From: Guyanagaster necrorhizus
Taxonomy: Eukaryota > Basidiomycota > Agaricomycetes > Agaricales > Physalacriaceae
Direction of reading: 5' to 3'
Assembly (NCBI RefSeq): GCF_019112545.1
Contig: NW_025064927.1
Span: forward strand, 47,176 to 111,175
Length of the DNA stretch: 64,000 bases
Shown one piece after another: positions 56,864 to 64,000 of the stretch. The notes beneath the pieces were generated by a model. That model was not told the DNA's origin, ran no database searches, and saw only the letters and a list, made by a program, of their open reading frames with translations. Positions within the stretch are counted from its first letter, which is position 1. Each line of letters starts with the position of its first letter. The translations under genes and the position numbers were made by a program.

Positions 56864-59800
56864 GTTTTCTATGTGATAGGAAAAGAGGATCTTTGACTAT
56901 CATTTCCCATATGAAAGGGACAGAAACCCATTATCATGAGTTTTTGAAATGCATATCATGCACTGAAAATGGCCTACACCCTTATATCACTCTCACAACT
57001 CATTCATGCTATATTTCCTATCTATATTGAACCCTCTGACCACACCATGTACATCCACACACTATGGCAAGATGCTAAAATCATTATAAAAATCTCCGAA
57101 GCTGGTGGCTTATATATAATCTCAACTGCAAATACACAGCAAACTATGGCAGCCAAACCAGATGTCACTATAGTGGCAGGTAAGCTCAAAGTGAACATCA
57201 CTGAGCTACATAATATTTATGCTCACTGAAGTCACACCACTCTTCACTGCATGTACATTGATAGCTATATCAAAGAAATCAAGCTTGATCTTAACTCCAA
57301 ACCAGAATTTTGTAAAACCTATATAAAGGCCAAAGCAAAGTGCAAGCTGTTTCCAAAAGAAGGCCAATATGAATATGTCGACAGTAGTGATGACAAAGTT
57401 GTCAGAGACCTGATGGGCCCAATGTCTGTGGCATCACTAGAGGGAGTCTACTATACCTGCACATTCCATGACCTACACACCCATGAATCAAAATCTGAAT
57501 ACTTATCAAAGAAATCAGATACTTTTGAGTCATATAAATGTTATGAGATATGGATCAAGGTTCAGTGAGGCATAGAGGTCATTAAGATCCTTGGTATGGA
57601 TTGAGGGGGAGAATTTACTAGCAAAGAGTTTGGTCAGCATCTCAAATTAAAGAGGACTGTTCAACATCTTAATATATATGATTCCCCACAGTTGAATGGG
57701 ATTGCCAAATGTTCAAACAGCTATCTGATGGACATGACTAAAGCCTTCTTAATTAGTTCAAGGTTACCAAAATACCTTTGGGCTGAAGCTCACTAGTATG
57801 CTGAATGGATCTACAACTGCACCTCAACAAAAGCAATACTATCAGGAAAAACACCATTTGAGATGGCAACTGGCAGGAAGCCTAATATCTCAAGTCTTCA
57901 CTCTTGAGGATGCTAATGCTGAATCCAAGTAAAGGCACCAGAGAAGCTTGGGGAGTATACTATTGAAACTCACTTTGTAAGCATTGATACTGAAGCCAAA
58001 GGCTGAAGAGTCTACTAGCCCAAAAAGCGAAAAGTCAGCATTGAATGTGATGTATACTTCAATAAGAATGACCTGACTCCAGAACCATTTGTAGTTGAGA
58101 GAGAAGATAAAAATACTGACCCTATTGTCCCAAAGTCATCAACCACTTCTAAACCCTTCAAAAACCTGCCAGATGAACCACTCACAGAAACTCATTTAGA
58201 GTGTTTCAAATCTTCACTCACAGATATAGAATCTGATCCTATCTCTCAATCCAGCCACCATAAGTGATCTGCAGCTCTGAAACCTGATCAACTTACACCC
58301 TCCAGACTTGCACAAATGTCCCACCACAGCTGGAATTGCAGCAACAGCACTTGAAGACAAGTCAGAATCAGATGATGATGATGAACCAGACAGCTATTCA
58401 CCAGTTGACTATACCATGATGGTGAATGTTGAACCAGTAACTATGAAGAAGGCACTGAGTGATCCTGATGAAGGGGAATAGTGCAAATCAATGCTTGCAG
58501 AGATAAGGTAGTATGAGAAGAAGAAAGCATGAGAGGTGATAAAAAGAGAAGATGTTCCCACAGATGCAAACATCATGGGTACAAGGTTTGTCTACTGGAT
58601 CAAATGAAATAAAACTGGCAAGCCCAAAAAGGCTAAATCCTGTTTTGTAGCCTAAGGATTCTCTCAGATCCAAGGCATTAACTACTTTGACACCTATGTC
58701 CTGGTTGTCCATCTTCCCACTCTCTGCATCCTACTCTCTATGGCTGCCTCTCAAAATGCAATTATAGACCAAGCTGATATCAAAAATGCATACCTGCATG
58801 CTGACATCACCAAAAAAATCTATATCAAGTTCTCAAACAGATATGAAGAATTCTTCACAATCCTGGAACACCTCAAAGGTCAGAACATTTATGCCAAGCT
58901 GTGCAAATGTCTGTATAGCACAAAACAAGCAGGACACAGCTGGTATCAGACCCTGAAGGCAATGATGATCTCTCTAGGATTCACTATCAGCAATGCAGAT
59001 AAGGTCATTTTCTACCAGATCAAATCAGAGACCAAATATACTATTGTTGCAGTTGCCACAGATGATTTCACCATCATTGCAGACTCTCAAAATGAATCAG
59101 ATTGATTCAAACAAGAAATAGGCTCATATTTTGAGCTAGTTGATCTCAGACCCATACATTGGCTCTTGGGGATGTATATCACTTGGGACTGGGAAAAGCA
59201 CATCATCAGCATTGGACAGCCAGCCTACATTGACCAGATCACAAAATGATTTGGAGTTCAGGACATAGCACTATTTGCAATGCCAATGGAAGCAAATCTT
59301 GATCTAAATCTGGATTCACCCTCCATATCCACAGAATCTGTTATTTCATGTGAAAAAGCACTCTATCATGAGCTGCTAGGGTCTCTCATGTATGTTACAG
59401 TTGGATCCCACTCTGAAATCAGCTATCTGGTATCAGCATTATCATAATTCATAGAAGACCCACATTCAACTCACTTAAAAGCAGGATTCTGAGTCCTCCA
59501 TTATCTTAAGGGTACACATGATCAATGGCTCATAATCAGTGGTCCTGGCATCAGTCCTAAGGGCTATCATGATGCAGCATATGCCAACCAGCCTGGATGA
59601 AAGTCTATGTCTAGATTTGTCCTATTCATGGGTCAAGATGCTGTTATGTGGACATTAAGAAAGCAACCAATTGTTACTGTCTCCACTGGTGAATCAGAAT
59701 ATGTTGAACTCACACCAGCATTGAAGAACATGATATGGCTTCACAAACTACTCTCACAGCTCTCCATATTCATTGCAAACCCTTCTATTTACCCAACAAA

Positions 59801-60032
59801 CCCTACTATCCTCTTCTCTGATAGCCAAAATGCACTTTCTATCACCAAGGATTCAGTATTCCATGAACAAATGAAGCATATTGGAGTTCAGTACCATTTC
59901 ATTTGCCAAACTATCAAGCAAGACCATATCAGACTGATGTACTGCCCAACTGATAACATGGTTGCCAACATCCTCATGAAACCATTGGCTCATCCAAAAT
60001 TCAAGAAGTTTATGGAGGCACTGAGCATCATG
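56864..60032 (+). pseudogene. copia-2 pol remnant (integrase, RT, RNase H)
   Basis: The pre-integrase part is near 57200-57350 (HNIYAH*SHTTLHC). Integrase (57360-57930) has DLMGPMSVASLEGVYY, GGEFTSKEFGQHL, and QLNGIAKCSNSYLMDM ahead of the PFEMATGRKP block. Reverse transcriptase (58480-59110) shows DQADIKNAYLHADI and a polymerase site VATDDFTII (usual YVDD). RNase H (59600-60032) has VSTGESEYVELTPALKNMIWL, ILFSDSQNALSI and the tail HPKFKKFMEALSIM, ending TAA. Stops are scattered, so it is non-functional. Confidence 0.85.
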
Positions 60033-60062
60033 TAAGTGAACTATTTACATTTTGAGGGGAAG

Positions 60063-60197
60063 TGTTAGACATAGAAATAGTATGATACACACATGTTCAC
60101 TTATCTATTTGATATTCTTTTCTTTTTCAGCATGTCACACTGTTCTGTATATCTCAGCTTTCAACTATAACACTAAGATGTGAGTATCTTCTATCTA
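60063..60197 (+). repeat. copia-2 3' LTR, truncated
   Basis: It starts TGTTAGACATAGAAATAG directly after the G-rich tract and follows the 5' LTR for about 135 bp to TGAGTATCTTCTATCTATCT. It then switches to F2 RNase H sequence. Confidence 0.85.
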
Positions 60198-61060
60198 TCT
60201 TGAAGATGATGAAATTCACCCTATTGCTTTCTGCTCCCAGAGCCTCCACAATACTAAACTTAACTATAACATCCACAACAAAGAGCTTTTGGCCATTTTT
60301 GAGGTGTTTAAACATTGATGCTATTATCTTGAAGGCTTTACAGATTCCATCAATATCATAACAGACCACAATAACCTTGAATACTTTGTCACTATTAAAA
60401 TTCTGATTCACCAACAAGTCTATTAGTCTGAATACTTATCTCAGTTGAATCTGCTAATCTGGTTCTGCTCAGGGAAACTGGATAGAAAACTGAATGCACT
60501 CATTAGACAATAGAATATCTACCCTAAAGAGAGGAATAGCCAATATGCCTAAGTCAACCTCCATAATTTCCAATCAGTCTTCATCTAAGAACAACTCTCT
60601 ATGTCACTCCACACAATCTATCTTGAAGGCTCTACTCTCTGAGCTAGTGTCATCATGGATATTGACAAACTCCACACTGATATCAAAAAGGTATAATCCT
60701 CTGATTCTATGTCATCTGATGGCCTCCACCAGGCTAAATCTGCTTCTGAATCCTCTCTCTCTCAGTGATCCATTAATAAATCCAACATCCTTCACTTTGA
60801 AGGCCATATTTATATTCTGGACACTGATGATCTCTGCCTTCATATACTGTAGAACAATCATGACCATATTTTGATAGACTATTTTGGTCAAAATCAGACA
60901 TTAAAGCTAGTCCAGCAGAATTACATCTGGCCAAAGATGTATAAATATGCTCAACACTATGTTAAGTCCTGCACAGTTTGTGGGTGCAACAAGACACCAA
61001 GACATCACTCCTATGGCTTGCTCAAACCTCTACCAGATACCTCTAAACTAGAACAAAAAA
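60198..61060 (+). pseudogene. F2 RNase H to integrase zinc region fragment
   Basis: It reads EDDEIHPIAFCSQSLHNTKLNYNIHNKELLAIFEVFKH, TDHNNLEYF and HILIDYFGQNQTLKLVQQNYIWPKMYKY, then YVKSCTVCGCNK with the zinc ligands of the integrase N-terminus. This is the usual Agaricomycete chromovirus sequence upstream of the integrase core. Both ends are truncated and it is not contiguous with 52850-53540. Confidence 0.8.
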
Positions 61061-61149
61061 ACTCTGAACTCTCCAGCTGGCCTATACTCAAAGAAATCTC
61101 CAGAAATGAGACTGAAAAAGCTGATTTAGAAGTATTGAAAGTATCATCT

Positions 61150-62979
61150 AGTATCTGAGCAAACCAGTATTATGACCAACACAGAAACTCTCTATAAGCA
61201 GTACTATGACTAGTTCTGAATCCTCACTGATGACCTCCCATCCAACTTTTAGATTGCCCCTACTATCAGCCCTGCCTCTTCCTCTATTGAGCCCAGAACT
61301 GGAGAATACACTAGGCTCTCTCCTGACCTCAAATGATGGACTGATACTATCACCCAGTCTAATTGTGGAACCTCTACCAGAACCTCTGAACTCATATGGC
61401 CTGATTCTCCCAACTTCCTGAGAGAAAAGTCTCCTAGCACTTCTGCCTTCTGATCTTCTGTCAGACTCTGCTAAACTTATCCTATTGACATCACTGCAAT
61501 CCTTAATGATAGAAACTTCACTGTACTCTAAAGCATGGAGTTTTTCTACACTCTCAGAAGAAATCACTACAATATGGAAAAAGCAGCAAAAGTCAAAAAA
61601 GAAGCAGAACCCTCCATTTTCAGGGCTAGATCTGCCTAGCAATGATTTCTTGTCAACAGAGAAGACTCAGACAATAGCCTCTCCATCTATGATATACAAA
61701 ACCTTTGAGAATGAAGCAAGCAAGGAATGGAATGAGAAGACTATCTAAAAAGATATTCAGCAGATGTTTAAGGAAGAATTCAGAGAGATATACTATGAAC
61801 ATGTATAAGCACTCCTTATAGACATTGTCTGAAGAGTAATGCTGCTGGAGAAGAAATATTTAGTAACCAACCCTACTGAATAAATGGAAATTTTACAGTA
61901 TTATGCAACTAAACAGACTATTTGCATATTCAACAAATAGTATTTCAACAATGCCAAAGCTAAGTGACATGAATCCTGACTCATGCTGAACATACCACTC
62001 ACACCACTGAAACAGGCCATATACATAGCACTCTTGGTCTGGTCCATGGCTCAAACTGTCTTTCCCAACTATTCAACTCCAACAACTGTTCCATAACAGT
62101 GATACTCATAGCTGAATGCATATAGCAGTAACCTTCTCACCAGATAGAACAATCCAGAAGATGCTACACCAGCAGTCAGCAGCTTGAAAAATGCTGCCTC
62201 TGCCAACAATAACAAGAAAGATCAGTATGATTTCAGAACCAGCAACTTTGAAATCATTAATAGGAGAATCAAGATGAAATAAGAGATAGGCAGAGAAAGC
62301 TCAGTTTCTGAGGATTTCAAAGGAATAATATGCAAGAAGTTCACAGGTCTGGCTAGAATATACACAAAGCCAAGATGTATGAACTACAAATAAGTGATAA
62401 GACAGCCAATGAGTACTTTTACAAACTCAAATGACTTGTCTAGCTAACCAACTTTTGACAAGATCTTGATGAGACAGGCTATCTGATTGAGATGTTAAAA
62501 GTCAGAGTCTCACTCTTATACACTAAGACTATTTTAGATATTAGCATTAATATGCCTAAGAGTTATAAAGCCTGAAAGAAGTGCATCACTATCATGAATA
62601 GAAAACAGCAGCAACAAAAGATGGCAAGCATAATACACTAAAACCATAACAAAAAGAGTCACTCAGAATCAGCAGGTAAGAGAATGCCTGAACAGGCTAA
62701 AAGCAGAACAACCTTCTCCACACCTAGTGAGAAAAAGACTTTGACAGGAACTATGTATATAGGGTAAAGAAAGCCTACAGATATTGATTGATTAAAGAAG
62801 AAAGGAAAGTGTTTCAACTGTGGAGAGAAAGAACACTTGTCAAAGAACTGCCCAAAGAAAAAGTGAACCCATGAAGAGATATGTGCACAGATAGTGGAGT
62901 TGCAGAAAGAAGCTGATGCTGTGAAAGAAAACAGCAAGAATATGAAGATAGAGGAGACAAAAGACAAGGCTGACAAGTG
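61150..62979 (+). pseudogene. F1 gag remnant (copy G)
   Basis: The upstream proline/serine-rich part is recognisable between about 61200 and 61800 in one frame. The N-terminal half of the capsid (EASDDID...) seems to be deleted. The knuckle CFNCGEKEHLSKNC (about 62814-62855) is intact, and the frame ends with KADK-TGA at 62978-62980 in the conserved overlap with pol. Confidence 0.75.
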
Positions 62980-63906
62980 AGTGATTTCACTCAGTTGACC
63001 AAAGGACTTAATAGTGTGTCATTAGTAGCTGCTGATCAGATTTATAAAACTTCTGTAGTTATGTCTAAATTATAAAAGCATTCAAATATACTCTCTTTTA
63101 CTGCTATAAAACCACTGAAAGAATTGCCAATGGAAAAGACTCAACCACCTAAGGGCTAAACAGAGAGAGAGATCTCTCTCAACATTCAGGATGGATGGCT
63201 TAAACTGTTTGATACAGAATGGATATAGTGCACAATCAGAAATGCTAAAACCAAAGGAAAAGCAAAGGCAGTACTCAAGAATTGAGTATATAAGGCACAT
63301 GCTGAGAAAGTGATTGATGAGATGATAAAAGAAATATGCAAGGCTGAAAAAAACCAAATGCTGGAATGGTTGGATGAACTATAGAAACTATGATAGTATA
63401 TTCAATGACAAAAGTCCACTGGAAAGAATCTCATGATGAAGGCTTAGATTAAAACTTTAATCATATGCTTGGCTTATATGATTTCAGCTCTGATTGACAG
63501 TGGCTGTATAGAAAGTTTGATCAACTGTGCCTTTATTGCTAGATACAATCTCTCTATAAGAGTGACTGCAGCTCCTATTCCAGTATACAATGCTGCTGGA
63601 ACTCAAAACCAAGCAGGCTTAATTACTGAGTTTGTGAAATTGTGATTCATGATAGAGGATCATGTAAAGCAAATTGACTTAGCTGTCACTGACCTCAGAA
63701 GCAAGAAGATCTTTCTTGGATATGACTGGCTGATTTGACACAATCCACTAATCAACTGGAAATTCAGACACATCATCTTTGTCAGATGCTGGTGTTGCAA
63801 GACTCTCTTTGTTCTACTAGATAAAGATCTAGAGGATTTATAAAATAAAAAAATAAAGAAAAGAGAGACTATTCTTGCAGTAGATATGGAGTAAGCTGTC
63901 TAAATG
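62978..63906 (+). pseudogene. F1 pol N-terminus and protease (copy G)
   Basis: After the gag overlap, pol reads through PKG*TEREI, then the ALIDSGCIESLINCAFI protease block near 63490, then APIPVYNAAGTQNQAG and a YDWLI*HNPLINW block near 63720. It ends at DKDLEDL...ETILAVDME, where a new LTR begins. Confidence 0.78.
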
Positions 63907-64000
63907 TGTTGCGGGACGACACAAGTACCTGATGTCAACCTTATATAAGCATAGACAGTTTTGTCCTGAGTCGACGGTCAATTGCCTTTAAGCAATTGAC
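63907..64000 (+). repeat. Start of a young F3-type LTR (continues off-window)
   Basis: TGTTGCGGGACGACAC opens a CpG-containing stretch that differs from the decayed F1 sequence before it. The last 30 bp align with about 31130-31160, including GTCAATTGC and GCAATTGAC arms. It has the TATA-like TTATATAAGC. The orientation is taken from the match to 31083 and from TG at the edge. Confidence 0.6.

Larger units (their letters stand above)
55344..60197 (+). mobile_element. copia-2, Ty1/copia element with truncated 3' LTR
   Basis: A 5' LTR (55344-55668) is followed by GATTATGGGTCC, a likely primer site. Then come gag, protease, integrase, reverse transcriptase and RNase H in copia order, a polypurine tract (TTTTGAGGGGAAG) and a 3' LTR starting at 60063 that breaks at about 60197. 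The element is CpG-poor with moderate numbers of stops and is better preserved than copia-1. Confidence 0.9.
61061..63906 (+). mobile_element. F1 chromovirus copy G, gag to protease
   Basis: On + it runs from the middle of gag through the knuckle to just past protease, where another LTR starts at 63907. The left boundary is uncertain. Blocks kept include YYATKQTICIFNK (near 61905), KISDKTANEYFYKLK (62390), the knuckle, and pol SLIDSGC-like sequence. It is heavily decayed. Confidence 0.75.

Noticed and set aside
1..64000. CRISPR arrays, bacterial operons, rRNA or prophage
   Set aside because: The short repeats seen are LTR-internal or dispersed and lack regular spacers. Introns, LTR elements and chromodomains show a fungal nuclear genome.

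Overview
The window is almost entirely transposable-element sequence from a filamentous fungus, most likely a basidiomycete of the Agaricomycetes. I recall LTR-retrotransposon polyproteins of this style (chromodomain Ty3/gypsy, a long-LTR gypsy type without chromodomain, Ty1/copia) and the decayed kinase at about 10.1-11.4 kb as typical of that class. No host gene looks functional. All readings are manual; family assignments come from motif recognition, not searches.

Elements. F1 is a chromodomain Ty3/gypsy family with many copies. Copy A is on + (1-7375, 5' end off-window). Copy B is an old full-length copy on - (13304-29933). Copy C is a young, nearly intact copy on - (14749-23348). D is on - (40536-46697). 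E is on + (46698-51957), with probable continuation F (55148-55343). G is on + (about 61060-63906). F1 solo LTRs lie at 8641-9023 and 11997-12447. F2 is a second chromovirus: its 3' half is at 52850-55147, an RNase H/integrase piece is at 60198-61060, and solo LTRs are at 4613-5104 and 43879-44378. F3 is a gypsy-type element without chromodomain (31083-40530), and the start of a younger F3-type LTR is at 63907-64000. Two Ty1/copia elements are present: copia-1 on -, split into three pieces (30971-29934, 13303-12448, 11996 to about 11700), and copia-2 on + (55344 to about 60197).

Nesting. C (5-bp target duplication AATAT) sits inside the integrase of B. B (AATCT) sits inside copia-1, and a solo LTR (GTAGC) sits elsewhere in the same copia-1 integrase. 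When the inserts are removed, the copia-1 and B reading frames run on across each junction.

Decay. Old copies have almost no CpG and carry many TGA/TAA/TAG stops, while C and two younger LTRs keep CpG. This fits CpG deamination or a RIP-like process. Copy C itself has two in-frame TGA codons in gag that look like CGA to TGA changes.

Most interesting signals. (1) Spliced minus-strand accessory genes lie 3' of pol in two unrelated families: a Zn(II)2Cys6-like one in F2 and a two-intron one in F3. (2) A 13-nt LTR/primer-site complementarity in F1 covaries between copies, which indicates Tf1/sushi-type self-priming. (3) A conserved extra ORF with a membrane segment overlaps gag at the 5' end of F1.
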